Assembly (NCBI GenBank): GCA_035535015.1
Contig: DATLQU010000060.1
Location: forward strand, 93,439 to 157,438
Direction: 5' to 3'
From: Palsa-661 sp035535015
Lineage (GTDB): Bacteria; Actinomycetota; Acidimicrobiia; Acidimicrobiales; UBA8190
Length of the DNA: 64,000 nt
Shown piece by piece: positions 20,084 through 28,653 of this stretch (position 1 is the stretch's first letter; every line of letters begins with the position of its first letter). The notes under the pieces were generated by a model. It did not search any database. It had not been told where the DNA came from and saw only the letters and a program-made list of their open reading frames with translations. A program made the position numbers and the translations under genes.

Positions 20084-20698
20084 CTAGGCGAGCTTCCGCT
20101 CCTCCCGCACCTTCCGGAGCCGGTGGAGGAGGAGCCCGGCGACAGCGATGAGGGCCAGCACGGCCAGCACGTAGCCCGCGTAGCTGAATCCCTTCAGGAC
20201 ATGGTTGTAGCTGGAGCCGAGGGCATACCCGAGGCTCGACAGCGCCGTACACCAGATGGCACAGCCGACGACGGTGAAGACCACGAACTTGCCGATCGCC
20301 ATCTCTCCCAGTCCGGCGGCGAAGGACACGAAGGATCGCAACAGGGGGATGAAACGACCGAAGAGGACGAGAGGTTCGCCGTGGCGACCGAACCATGCCT
20401 CGGCCCGGTCGAGATCCTTGTGGGTGAGTAGCACGTACTTGCCGAACCGATCGACCAGCGGGCGTCCCCCGTACAGACCGATCAGGTAGCCGGCCGAGGA
20501 TCCGAGTACCTCAGCCAAAGCGGCCAGGACGATGACCACGACCAGGTTGAGGTGGTGCGGTTCGTGGGGAATCTGGCCACTGGCCAGCACACCTCCGTAG
20601 ATGATCGCCAATTCGGAGCCGACGGGTAAGCCCATCGAGGACGTGAAGCAGAGGATGAAGACAGCGACGTAGCCCCATGTCTCGAGAAAGTGCTCCAT
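20084..20698 (-). CDS. DedA-family membrane protein
   Basis: 204 residues, a typical DedA length. There are hydrophobic segments at the N-terminus, the conserved central region (EVLGSSAGYLIGLYGGRPLVDRFG), and the characteristic GRFIPLLRSFVSFAAGLGEM loop with its membrane-associated Arg residues. Two C-terminal helices follow. DedA proteins are proposed lipid (undecaprenyl-phosphate or phospholipid) transporters/scramblases. It is upstream of the Mg2+ ATPase on the same strand, and co-transcription is plausible. Confidence 0.85.
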   Translation of the reverse strand: MEHFLETWGYVAVFILCFTSSMGLPVGSELAIIYGGVLASGQIPHEPHHLNLVVVIVLAALAEVLGSSAGYLIGLYGGRPLVDRFGKYVLLTHKDLDRAEAWFGRHGEPLVLFGRFIPLLRSFVSFAAGLGEMAIGKFVVFTVVGCAIWCTALSSLGYALGSSYNHVLKGFSYAGYVLAVLALIAVAGLLLHRLRKVREERKLA

Positions 20699-20987
20699 GA
20701 CCCACCTCCGATAGCCCGACTTCCTCGGGCCTGGTCGGGCCCCGCCGAAGAGTGCCTAATCTATGCCAGGTAAACCTGAAGGGGGCATGAAGCACACCTC
20801 AGGACCCGGGCCGAAGCACCACGGCGAATCACCGGGAATTATCGTGGGTCGCCCTGATGGGTACTGACCGGATTCGCCCGTCGCCGACGCTTCCAACGCC
20901 GGAGCCAGGTCCTCCCGGGTCATGCACTCACCGAATTGGGTGCCATGCCCTGGGCTTGATTCTCCTCGTGGCAGTAGCGTGGGTGGA

Positions 20988-21545
20988 GTGGCTACGAGCG
21001 GCGGATTCGGCTCATGGCGCCACCTCGCCGGGCGCTTCTTCAAGGCTCTCCTGCCTGGTGGTCCGGCGCCCACGGATGAGTCCTGGGCTGTCGACCACCT
21101 GCTCAACGGCGAACAATTGCTCTGGCGACGCATGTCCGGTCCTGATCGGCGCCATGCCGTCGGGGTGGCGCGCGACACCATCCGCCTTCTCGCTCCGCAG
21201 GAGGCTCCCAGAGACGTCGTCGCCGCCGCTCTTCTTCACGACGTCGGTAAAGTCGAGTCCTCCTTCGGGACTTTCGCTCGAGTCGGAATCACCTTCGCCG
21301 CCATGGCCGTCGGTCGGACCCGGTTGCTCCGGTGGACCGGCGATCCCCCGGAAGACAGAGAGCCGTCGCGCCGGACCCGGGTGGGCCTCTATCTGACCCA
21401 TGACCGTTTGGGCGCGGGACTTCTCGAGGCTGCGGGCAGCCACCCACTGACCGTGTCCTGGGCGGCCGAACACCACCTGGCGCCGGAGCTCTGGAGCGTC
21501 GACACCGTCACCGGGGCCGCTCTGAAAGCGGCCGATGGAGACTGA
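20988..21545 (+). CDS. HD-domain phosphohydrolase-like protein
   Basis: 185 residues from GTG 20988, preceded by GGGTGGA; the frame is open a little further upstream. The N-terminus (RHLAGRFFKALLPGG) and DESWAVDHLLNGEQLLWRRM are followed by HD signature parts HAVGVAR and LLHDVGKVES. A further His pair lies in LTHDRLGAGLL and AAEHH. These supply the metal ligands of an HD phosphohydrolase. Stand-alone actinobacterial proteins of this shape are common, but substrates are unknown. There is no operon partner. Confidence 0.75.
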   Translation: MATSGGFGSWRHLAGRFFKALLPGGPAPTDESWAVDHLLNGEQLLWRRMSGPDRRHAVGVARDTIRLLAPQEAPRDVVAAALLHDVGKVESSFGTFARVGITFAAMAVGRTRLLRWTGDPPEDREPSRRTRVGLYLTHDRLGAGLLEAAGSHPLTVSWAAEHHLAPELWSVDTVTGAALKAADGD

Positions 21546-21592
21546 GACAGCGACGGCGATGCAGGTCGAACGACAACCTGTCACACGTCACG

Positions 21593-22436
21593 TTACGAAT
21601 CAGCGTCCCTGCCGCAGTTCGTCCGAACCCACTGCTCTTCGTCGTGGGCCAGTAGGCAAACACCCAGCTCCGCCCGACGATTGGTCCACGGATCCGGCGA
21701 ACTCAGCCAGTTCTCGCCAAAGCTCGGGTACTTGTCGACGTCGTAACCACCTTCCCAGCCAGGCTGGAAGATCTTGGCAAAGGAGTGGCGGACGAGCCTC
21801 TCGTCCTTGACGTCCTTCGGATCGAAGACGAAGCCAACCCGCCTTTGGACCGATCTCGACCACCAGCGCTCGCATGCCCGAGGCGCTCGTCAAAAGCGCT
21901 GGTCAAAAGCGCTCGTCAAAAGCGCTCGTCAAAAGCGATGATGTCACCGGGTCGGGTGTCAATCGCTTCTCCGATGACCTCCGAGCCGTCTCCTGCCTGG
22001 TCGGTGACCACAGGACCCTCGTCGAGCCGGTGGGAACCTTTCACAACGCTGAGCGCGCCGTTGTGGACATCGAGCGCCTCGAGATAACCGGCGGAGCCGA
22101 TACTGGCGATATCCAGATCGCTGTCCCAGTGCCAAGCGGTGCCACCCGAGGTATCGGGTGCCCTTGGCCCGGGTGGGATTCACGTCCGCCTCGAGAAGTT
22201 CGGCGACAGGTCGGGCCAGTGCGTGAAGGAGCGGACTCGCCGGCGTCTTGTCGCACATCATCGGAACGTAACGGAATTCGTTGCCGGCGCGGCCTACCTT
22301 GGCTGACGAGCCCGGAGCGACGCTGTCGGCCAGGGCGCCTCTGGATTTCCTCAGTCAACGGGCCGGGGTCGAAGAAACGCCGGAGAAGCACGAAACCTGA
22401 TGTGACGAACTCGGCGATGCACCGATCGTCCAACAC
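21593..22436 (-). pseudogene. Phytanoyl-CoA dioxygenase (PhyH) pseudogene
   Basis: A complete PhyH can be read only by changing frame several times. Pieces in order are LDDRCIAEFVTSGFVLLRRF (from 22433), YVPMMCDKTPASPLLHALA and NPTRAKGTRY (about 22265-22155), then TAWHWDSDLDIASIG...LEALDVHNGALSVVKGSH (about 22145-22030). The chain continues as DTRPGDIIAFDE and runs into a TGA inside a 13 bp x4 repeat. After one unit's worth of sequence it resumes as RLGHASAGGRDR, shifts again and finishes VGFVFDPKDVKDERLVRHSF...GRDADS at 21593. The HxD iron ligands (WHWDSD) and the distal His are recognisable. The gene once encoded an Fe(II)/2-oxoglutarate oxygenase and is clearly dead. Confidence 0.85.
21885..21936. 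repeat. 13 bp x4 tandem repeat inside the phyH pseudogene
   Basis: Four head-to-tail copies of GCTCGTCAAAAGC at 21885-21897, 21898-21910 (one mismatch), 21911-21923 and 21924-21936. A single copy would keep the PhyH frame through IIAFDERLGHAS. The repeats create the in-frame stop. Confidence 0.95.
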
Positions 22437-22456
22437 GATCCGACTCCGTCGGGCGC

Positions 22457-22768
22457 TCAGTCCCGCTGTTCTTCGGCGTCCGGGCCACCGTCGGCGGGCC
22501 CGTAGCCGGCATTCTTCAACATCCGCCGCAGGTCGACCACCTGCTGGGCGTCGATATCCTTGTGACGCGGCGGCTCGAAAGTCTCGGTCTCACCGCCGAG
22601 GGTGACGACGAACTTGCCGTGTGGGCTCTCGGTGACGGTAGCCACTACCTTTAGTAGCGAGAGAACCGCATGCCACTCGATGTTCCGACCCACGGGATGT
22701 TGGAGGATAAGGACCAACGTGTCCCGGTGGTGGTTGTTCAGGTGCACAGGCGCTGGTGTGGACGACAT
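22457..22768 (-). CDS. Small conserved protein, possibly HicA-like fold
   Basis: 103 residues. Notable segments are LNNHHRDTLVLILQHPVGRN, IEWHAVLSLLKVVATVTES, GKFVVTLGGETETFEPPRHK and VVDLRRMLKNAGY. The arrangement (helix, helix, beta hairpin with gk-vvtlgg, C-terminal helix) resembles a HicA-type double-stranded-RNA-binding fold and similar actinobacterial hypothetical proteins. There is no HicB-like partner next door, so a toxin role is not supported. It starts at ATG 22768 and lies just upstream (in transcription order) of the dead phyH gene. Confidence 0.6.
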   Translation of the reverse strand: MSSTPAPVHLNNHHRDTLVLILQHPVGRNIEWHAVLSLLKVVATVTESPHGKFVVTLGGETETFEPPRHKDIDAQQVVDLRRMLKNAGYGPADGGPDAEEQRD

Positions 22769-22923
22769 AGTTGCTCCTCTCGATTCCCAACCTAACCTTC
22801 TGGCCGGCTGTTACACGGTCGCCACGACGAATTAGTCAAGACGAACAATTCAAAACGATTTGTACAAAGAGGAGGAGCCTCGGAGATCCGTCGCGTGCGT
22901 AGGCGAGTCCGCCGATGGCGGGA

Positions 22924-23322
22924 CTACCCCTGGCTGAAAGAGAGCTTGTCGGCTTCCCAGAAGGAGCGGAGAGCAACCAGCTTGCCGGCGTCATTCACCT
23001 TGTAGATGTTCACGATGGGGACGATGCCCACCTGGTTGCCGGGCAGGGTGATCTTGATCTGTCCGACGTTCGCCACCTCCGAGCCGCACTCATACGAGTC
23101 GCGAATCGTGAATTCGATCTTCTCGCTAGTGACGATCACGTTGTCGTAGAAGGCGGTTATGGCCTCCTTGCCCCGATGCCCCTTGGCCTCGGGGTCGAAC
23201 ATGGACGGGCCCACCGGATCTTCAACCACGGCGTCGTCGGCGAAGAGCGCCAACCAACCGTCACGATCCCGCGTCTCGGTCAAGACCATCGACTGCTTCG
23301 CTACGTCGCGTGCCACGCCCAT
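22924..23322 (-). CDS. SnoaL/NTF2-like (ketosteroid-isomerase-type) protein
   Basis: 132 residues with the NTF2-like cone fold pattern: a long N-terminal helix, LFADDAVVEDPVGPSMFDP, GKEAITAFYDNVI, then beta strands IEFTIRDSYEC and VGIVPIVNIYKV, and FWEADKL. Family members include polyketide cyclases, limonene-epoxide hydrolases and Delta5-3-ketosteroid isomerase-like enzymes. It is third in an SDR - LLM oxidoreductase - SnoaL group (20 bp gap) with a KstR-like site at the head, so a role in steroid or isoprenoid-like lipid turnover is plausible. Confidence 0.8.
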   Translation of the reverse strand: MGVARDVAKQSMVLTETRDRDGWLALFADDAVVEDPVGPSMFDPEAKGHRGKEAITAFYDNVIVTSEKIEFTIRDSYECGSEVANVGQIKITLPGNQVGIVPIVNIYKVNDAGKLVALRSFWEADKLSFSQG

Positions 23323-23342
23323 TTTGGCTCCCCTTTCCGCCG

Positions 23343-24224
23343 TCAGCCCGCGGCGCGGGTCCCGGCGATCACTGTGTCGGCGAACCGTCGCAGGTTATCG
23401 ATCTTGACCTGGAGCGGCTCTGTGTCGGCCTCCGTCGTGTAGGGCCAGCGGAATCCCACGATCAGGTCAGTCACCCCCTGCTCCTCGAGTCGGCGAACCC
23501 CGTCGATGCTGTACGCGTCCACGGAGATGGCGTGCACCTCGAAGCCTTCCGTCTCCCGACCGGCTTCGATCCGCAACTGCCGCAGCCGCTCGAGCAACGA
23601 CGGCAATTCGTCGGCGCCACCACCATGCATCCAACCGTCTCCGATCTGAGCCGCCCGTCGCAGGGCGGCCTCCCCATGTCCTCCGATCAGGATGGGAACG
23701 GGTTCGGAGGGAGCGGGCGTCATCTTCACGGCCGGGATGTCGAACACCTGCCCGTGGTACTCGAAATAGCCACCGGCAAGGAGGCCCCGGATGACGTCGA
23801 GGGACTCGTCCATCCGCTTTCCTCGGCCCTTCCAGGCCACGTCGACCAGCGTATAGTCCTCGGGCCACGGGCTCGTCCCTACGCCCAAGCCGAGTCGGTT
23901 GCCGGTAAGCACGGCGACAGATCCCACCTGCTTGGCCACGAGCACGGGATGGCGGATGGGGAGCTTGATCACAAAGGTGACGAAGCGAATCGTGCTCGTC
24001 ACGGCGCCCAGGGCGGGGATCAGAGAAAAGGGCTCCAGAAAGGGCTTGTCGTCGAGGAACTCTCTGGTCCCGTCAGGATTGAAGGGATAGGTGGCCTCGG
24101 AGTGCTCGGGGTAGGCGATGGAGTCCGGAACGATGAATGAGTCGTAGCCCGCTTCCTCGGCGGCTCGGGCCAGAGGGAGATAGAACGCCGGGTCGATCAT
24201 GGACTCCGCGTAGCTGAACCGCAT
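23343..24224 (-). CDS. LLM-class F420-dependent oxidoreductase
   Basis: 293 residues, a luciferase-like TIM barrel. Conserved pieces are the N-terminal ARAAEEAGYDSFIVPD, GAVTSTIRFVTFVIKLPIRHPVLVAKQVGSVAVLTGNRLGLGVGTSPW, and PVPILIGGHGEAALRRAAQIGDGW. These fit actinobacterial F420-dependent reductases/dehydrogenases rather than FMN luciferases. The ATG directly follows the SDR stop codon, so it is translated from the same message. The substrate is unknown; the operon context points to acyl or steroid CoA intermediates. Confidence 0.88.
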   Translation of the reverse strand: MRFSYAESMIDPAFYLPLARAAEEAGYDSFIVPDSIAYPEHSEATYPFNPDGTREFLDDKPFLEPFSLIPALGAVTSTIRFVTFVIKLPIRHPVLVAKQVGSVAVLTGNRLGLGVGTSPWPEDYTLVDVAWKGRGKRMDESLDVIRGLLAGGYFEYHGQVFDIPAVKMTPAPSEPVPILIGGHGEAALRRAAQIGDGWMHGGGADELPSLLERLRQLRIEAGRETEGFEVHAISVDAYSIDGVRRLEEQGVTDLIVGFRWPYTTEADTEPLQVKIDNLRRFADTVIAGTRAAG

Positions 24225-25127
24225 CTACGCGTTCGGCTTCTCGCCGGAGGCGGCCGCCTTGCGGATCGCCTCGAGCCGGTCGATCATGCCCATCTTCTCG
24301 ACACCCACCTCGCCGAAACGTGCGGCGATGTCCGCCGGAGTCCACCGGCCCTCGGTCTTCATCTCGCGCACCTCGACCGGTTGGTTCCAAACGGCGATCC
24401 GCGAGCCGACGACCGTGTAGACCTGACCTGTCACGTCTTTCGCCTGGTCCGAGAGCAGATAGACGACCATGGGGGCGACATCCTCGGGGTCCCCGTTCTC
24501 GGCCAGCTCCGACGGCACGTTGGCCGACATCCGCGTCCGGGCGATGGGGGCGATGGCGTTGGCCCGCACCCCGTAGCGGTGGAGTCCCACCGCCGCCGAC
24601 CGGACGAGCGAGACGATTCCGCCCTTGGCTGCCGAATAGTTGGCCTGGGCCACGCTGCCCACGTAGGCGCCCGACGTGAAGCCGATCAGCGAACCCGACT
24701 CCTGCTTACGCATGACGGCCGCCGCGTGACGGAAGACGGTGAAGTGGCCCTTCAGGTGGGTGGCGATGACGGCGTCCCACTCGTCCTCCGACATGTTGAA
24801 GAGCATCCGCTCGCGCAGGATCCCGGCTACCGCCACGACCCCGTCGATCCGCCCCCAACGCTCCACCGCCGTGTTCACGATGGCCTCGCCACCGGCCATG
24901 GTACTCACGTCCTGGGCCACAGCCACCGCCTCGCCACCTGCCGATTCGATCTCTTTGACGACGGCCTCGGCCACCGCACTAGTGGGGTCCTCACCGGCCA
25001 GTCCGACTCCGATGTCGGCCACCACCACCTTGGCGCCTTCGGCTGCGCACGCCAGCGCGCAGGCTTTCCCGATGCCGCCTCCGGCCCCGGTGATGACAAT
25101 TGCCTTACCGTCGAGAAACCCTGCCAC
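24225..25127 (-). CDS. Short-chain dehydrogenase/reductase with C-terminal extension
   Basis: 300 residues from GTG 25127, chosen for the GGAGG 7 bp upstream and because the Rossmann fold begins immediately (AIVITGAGGGIGKACAL). Also visible are VVADIG, the NNAG-equivalent VAVAGILRE, the catalytic Ser in GFTSGAYVG, and the YSAAK catalytic Tyr/Lys. After about residue 250 there is a roughly 40-residue extension (WTPADIAARFGEVGVEKMG) seen in SDRs related to multifunctional hydroxyacyl-CoA dehydrogenases. It heads the SDR-LLM-SnoaL operon, diverging from an acyl-CoA ligase across a KstR-like site. Confidence 0.88.
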   Translation of the reverse strand: MAGFLDGKAIVITGAGGGIGKACALACAAEGAKVVVADIGVGLAGEDPTSAVAEAVVKEIESAGGEAVAVAQDVSTMAGGEAIVNTAVERWGRIDGVVAVAGILRERMLFNMSEDEWDAVIATHLKGHFTVFRHAAAVMRKQESGSLIGFTSGAYVGSVAQANYSAAKGGIVSLVRSAAVGLHRYGVRANAIAPIARTRMSANVPSELAENGDPEDVAPMVVYLLSDQAKDVTGQVYTVVGSRIAVWNQPVEVREMKTEGRWTPADIAARFGEVGVEKMGMIDRLEAIRKAAASGEKPNA

Positions 25128-25227
25128 CTTGCATCCTCCGGTGATCTCGCTGGGTACTTGCCCGGCGCCAACGTCCTGGTCCTGGTCCGACGCGGCGCGC
25201 CGCCTCATGAGGCGGCTTGACGCCTAC

Positions 25228-25241
25228 GAGAACACGTTCTA
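25228..25241. promoter_or_regulatory. KstR-like operator (one mismatch) between SDR operon and acyl-CoA ligase
   Basis: GAGAACACGTTCTA: arms AGAAC/GTTCT separated by 2 bp. It fits TNNAACNNGTTNNA except for the first base. It is located in the 207 bp divergent region, 101 bp from the SDR start and 94 bp from the ligase start. Confidence 0.55.
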
Positions 25242-25334
25242 GCGTCGGACGGCAGTCGAGCGCCAGTCCGGTGCTCCTGAACCGGTCCGGACCGTTCTAT
25301 GACGCCGGTCCGGTCACGCGAGGGGGAAACGGCA

Positions 25335-26888
25335 ATGGCCGACTTCGGGTTCTGGGCGATGGCGCAAGAAGAACCGGGGCACCTCGCCCTCGTCGGGCCT
25401 GACGGCACCGAGCTGAAGGCAGGCGAACTGCTCGGCCGCGCCAACCAGGTCGTCCACGGGCTGCGCGCCCTCGGCCTGCGGCCCGGCGACACGATCGCCT
25501 TCGTGCTGCCCAACAGCATCGAGGTCTTCGAGATCTACCTGGCCGCCCTGCAGGCGGGCTGGTACATCGTGCCGATCAACCACCACCTGGTGGCGCCAGA
25601 GATCGCCTACATCTTGAGCGACTCCGAGGCTCAGGTCTTCATCGGCCACGAGCGCTTCGCTGACATCTGCTTGGACGCGGCCGAGGAGGCTGAGATCCCG
25701 GCCCGGCGTTGCCTGGCCGTCGGCGACATCCCCGGCTTCGCTTCCTACACCGAGATGCGCGAAAACCAGAAGTCCGGTCTTCCGGACAAACGAAGCCTCG
25801 GGGACACCATGAACTACACCTCGGGCACGACGGGAAATCCGAAGGGGGTGCGACGGGGATTGTCTGGGGCCAACCCCGACGACGCCGCCATCGGACTGGG
25901 CGGTCTTCTCCTGCTCTTCGGCATCCAGTCCCGTGACGACAACGTCCACATCGTGGGCTCGCCGCTTTACCACACCGCCGTCCTGCGCTTCTCGGGGGCG
26001 GCCATCCATATGGGCCACACCGTCGTCCTGATGGACAAATGGACCGGGGAGGCAATGCTCGAACTGATCGAGCAGTACCGGGTCACCCACTCCCACATGG
26101 TGCCGACCCAGTTCCACCGGCTCCTGGCTCTGCCCGAAGAGACCCGCCATCGCTACGACCTCTCGTCTCTGCGTCACATGATTCACGCGGCTGCCCCCTG
26201 TCCCATCGACACCAAGCACGCCATGATCGACTGGTGGGGACCCGTGATCGACGAGTACTACGCGGCATCAGAGGGTGGCGGCACCATCGTGAACACCGAA
26301 GAATGGCTGACCAAGCCGGGAACGGTCGGCAAGGCATGGCCCATCTCCGAGATCGCCATCTTCGACGACGACGGTAACCAATTGGGGCCTAATCAAATCG
26401 GGACCGTCTATATGGCCATGCAGGGTGGGGCCAATTTCGAGTACCACAAGGACAAAGAGAAGACCGAGAAGAACAGGATCGGGAAGTTCTTCACCGTCGG
26501 TGACGTCGGCTACCTCGACGACGACGGCTTCCTGTTCCTGTCCGACCGCAAGATCGACATGATCATCTCGGGCGGCGCCAACATCTATCCGGCCGAGATC
26601 GAGAACGTCCTGCTGTCGCATCCGAAGGTGGTCGACGCCGCTGTCTTCGGCATCCCCGACGAGGACTGGGGCGAACAGGTGAAGGCTGTCATCGAGCCGA
26701 TTGACGGCGTGGAGGGCTCGCCCGAGTTGGCCGCCGAGATCCTCGCCTGGTGCGAAGGCCGGCTGGCGAAGTTCAAAACACCGAAAACGATCGACTTCAC
26801 CAATGAGATGCCCCGGGACCCGAACGGCAAGCTCTACAAGCGCAAGCTCCGCGACCCCTACTGGGAAGGCCGCGAGCGCGCTGTCTGA
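25335..26888 (+). CDS. Fatty-acid/steroid acyl-CoA ligase (AMP-binding, FadD-type)
   Basis: 517 residues from ATG 25335 with GAGGGGG upstream. It is a full ANL-superfamily ligase: P-loop YTSGTTGNPKGVRRG, a mid motif around VIDEYYAASEGGGTIVN, the TVGDVGYLDDDGFLFLSDRKID adenylation/hinge region, and the C-terminal lysine in RDPNGKLYKRKLR. It activates a carboxylate to acyl-CoA through an acyl-AMP. It is divergent from the SDR operon with the KstR-like operator between, consistent with a role in importing lipid or sterol side-chain acids into beta-oxidation. Confidence 0.9.
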   Translation: MADFGFWAMAQEEPGHLALVGPDGTELKAGELLGRANQVVHGLRALGLRPGDTIAFVLPNSIEVFEIYLAALQAGWYIVPINHHLVAPEIAYILSDSEAQVFIGHERFADICLDAAEEAEIPARRCLAVGDIPGFASYTEMRENQKSGLPDKRSLGDTMNYTSGTTGNPKGVRRGLSGANPDDAAIGLGGLLLLFGIQSRDDNVHIVGSPLYHTAVLRFSGAAIHMGHTVVLMDKWTGEAMLELIEQYRVTHSHMVPTQFHRLLALPEETRHRYDLSSLRHMIHAAAPCPIDTKHAMIDWWGPVIDEYYAASEGGGTIVNTEEWLTKPGTVGKAWPISEIAIFDDDGNQLGPNQIGTVYMAMQGGANFEYHKDKEKTEKNRIGKFFTVGDVGYLDDDGFLFLSDRKIDMIISGGANIYPAEIENVLLSHPKVVDAAVFGIPDEDWGEQVKAVIEPIDGVEGSPELAAEILAWCEGRLAKFKTPKTIDFTNEMPRDPNGKLYKRKLRDPYWEGRERAV

Positions 26889-26946
26889 CCACATCGCAAC
26901 TGATCACAGAGGAACCGACCACATCGGAACCGATCACATCGGATAG
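26887..26946. repeat. Degenerate 15 bp x4 tandem repeat at the end of the ligase gene
   Basis: Four 15 bp units of the form GAYCACATCGGAACC at 26887-26901, 26902-26916, 26917-26931 and 26932-26946. They begin inside the ligase stop codon (26886-26888). Confidence 0.85.
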
Positions 26947-26999
26947 CTTGTTTCGGCAGCAGCCTGCGGCGGACCCGGCCCCCCGATCGAGACACCGAC

Positions 27000-27038
27000 G
27001 GTTTGCTTCGGCGGTTTGCTTCGGCGGTTTGCTTCGGC
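27000..27038. repeat. 13 bp x3 perfect tandem repeat
   Basis: GGTTTGCTTCGGC repeated at 27000-27012, 27013-27025 and 27026-27038, in the 366 bp gap before the acetyltransferase gene. Apart from this and the 26887-26946 repeat, I see no gene or clear regulatory signal in 26889-27254. Confidence 0.95.
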
Positions 27039-27254
27039 CGGGGTCGGTAGGCTTGCATCGTGCCGGTACGGACAGCCCGACGAACCGGACGCCGACTCCG
27101 CAGGATGGCGCCGGTGTGGATCGCCACAGCCGCATCCTTGACGGGAGGCGCCGCCGAGGGATGCCGAGGGGTTCGGTGACGATCCCAACGTCGCCGGTCA
27201 GAGGATGATCGCTTCGACCTTCGAACAGACGATCGGAAAGCTGCACGAGCCGAC

Positions 27255-28586
27255 ATGACGCCGCCCAAGGACAGAAGATTGGCGAACAACAAGTTGGCGA
27301 ACAGCAAGTCGGCCCGCCCCAAGTCCGGTACCAAGCCATCTGATGCGAAGACGGTGTCGACGTCCACCGACCTGTCGGTCCGGACGATCACATCTCCTGA
27401 AATCGACGGGTGGATGCGGTGTATGGCGACCGGCTTCCTGTCGCATCCGGCCGAAGGGGAAGGCGCCTTCCGCCTGGGCGACATGGACCTGGACAGGACC
27501 TGGGGTGCCTTCGTCGGGAAGGTGTCCGTGGGAACGCTCCGGTCCTTCGCCACGCCCCTGACTGTTCCCGGCCCCGCCGAAGTCACCAGCGCGGCGCTGA
27601 CCAATGTCACCGTGGCACCGACCCACCGCCGCCGCGGGCTTCTCACCCGGATGATCACAAGTGATCTACGAGCCTCGGCCGAACGGGGCGAGGTGGTCGG
27701 GATCCTGATCGCTTCGGAATTCCCCATCTACGGTCGCTTCGGATACGGCGCTGCCGTCGACGCCGCCACCTACACCGTCGTTCGGGAGTCCGTCCGCTTC
27801 CTCCGTCGCAGTGTCGGCCACGTCGAGCTGGTGGACCTGCCCACCCTGCGGCAGCAGGCTCCCCCGGTCTACGAGCGGTTCCGGGTGGCTCAGCCGGGCT
27901 CCATCGGACGTGGCGAACGCTGGTGGGACCGGACCTTGGAGCAGGTCGAGGTGCCCGGGGCCACGCCGGCCAAGGGATACCAGACCATCTACCGGTCACC
28001 GGAAGGAGAGGTTCAGGGATATCTGCGTTACACGGCGTCCAACGAGTGGGATCACATGCGGCCGAAGGGATCGCTCACCGTCGTCGAAATGGTGGCGACC
28101 ACACCTGACGCCTACCTCGGACTCTGGCGCTACTGCTGCGAGGTCGACCTGGTCACCCGAATCCACGCCGGCGACCGGTCCGTCCACGAACCTCTGGCCT
28201 GGTTCCTCGAAGACGGGCGGGCGATCCGCCAGGACGGCCGTTTCGATTTCCTCTGGGTCCGGGTTCTCGACGTGGCCGCCTCACTGTCGGCCCGTCGCTA
28301 CTCGACCGACGGTCGCCTTGTCATCGAGGTCACCGATGCTCTCGGGATCGCCAACGGCCGGTTCGCACTCGACGGAGGCCCCGACGGCGCCACCTGCACG
28401 AAAACGACCCGAAGCGCCGATCTGACCCTTCCCGTCAGCGCTCTGGGTTCGGCCTACCTGGGCGGTATGTCGCTCTTGACCCTGGGCGGGGCCGGGAAGG
28501 TCGACGAGCACGCTGTGGGTGCGCTGCTGCGGGCCGACACCATGTTCCATTCACCGGTGACCCCTTGGTGTTCGACCTGGTTCTGA
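27255..28586 (+). CDS. Eis-like GNAT N-acetyltransferase with SCP2-type C-terminus
   Basis: 443 residues. The GNAT core has TNVTVAPTHRRRGLLTRMI (acetyl-CoA pyrophosphate-binding loop R/Q-x-x-G-x-A variant RRRGLL) and IASEFPIYGRFGYG, a signature of Eis-family enzymes. A second GNAT-like region and a C-terminal sterol-carrier-like domain (LVIEVTDALGIANGRFAL; LGSAYLGGMSLLTLGGAGKV) complete the tripartite Eis layout, and the C-terminus ends in WCSTWF, close to the Phe-COOH end typical of Eis. It acetylates amines such as aminoglycosides or protein lysines. The first ~25 residues contain a 5-residue repeat (LANNK, LANSK, SARPK) outside the fold; the true start could be later. Confidence 0.88.
   Translation: MTPPKDRRLANNKLANSKSARPKSGTKPSDAKTVSTSTDLSVRTITSPEIDGWMRCMATGFLSHPAEGEGAFRLGDMDLDRTWGAFVGKVSVGTLRSFATPLTVPGPAEVTSAALTNVTVAPTHRRRGLLTRMITSDLRASAERGEVVGILIASEFPIYGRFGYGAAVDAATYTVVRESVRFLRRSVGHVELVDLPTLRQQAPPVYERFRVAQPGSIGRGERWWDRTLEQVEVPGATPAKGYQTIYRSPEGEVQGYLRYTASNEWDHMRPKGSLTVVEMVATTPDAYLGLWRYCCEVDLVTRIHAGDRSVHEPLAWFLEDGRAIRQDGRFDFLWVRVLDVAASLSARRYSTDGRLVIEVTDALGIANGRFALDGGPDGATCTKTTRSADLTLPVSALGSAYLGGMSLLTLGGAGKVDEHAVGALLRADTMFHSPVTPWCSTWF
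27279..27323. repeat. 15 bp x3 repeat encoding the acetyltransferase N-terminal tail
   Basis: Units TTGGCGAACAACAAG, TTGGCGAACAGCAAG and TCGGCCCGCCCCAAG at 27279, 27294 and 27309; the third is diverged. They encode LANNK-LANSK-SARPK. Confidence 0.8.
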
Positions 28587-28653
28587 CCGGTTTCACGGAA
28601 GATCCTCGCGCTGGCGTCGACGGCCGATCCAAAGCCGATCCAAATCGCACACT

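Noticed and set aside
22457..22768. Toxin-antitoxin module
   Set aside because: The small protein has a HicA-like feel but there is no adjacent antitoxin-like gene.
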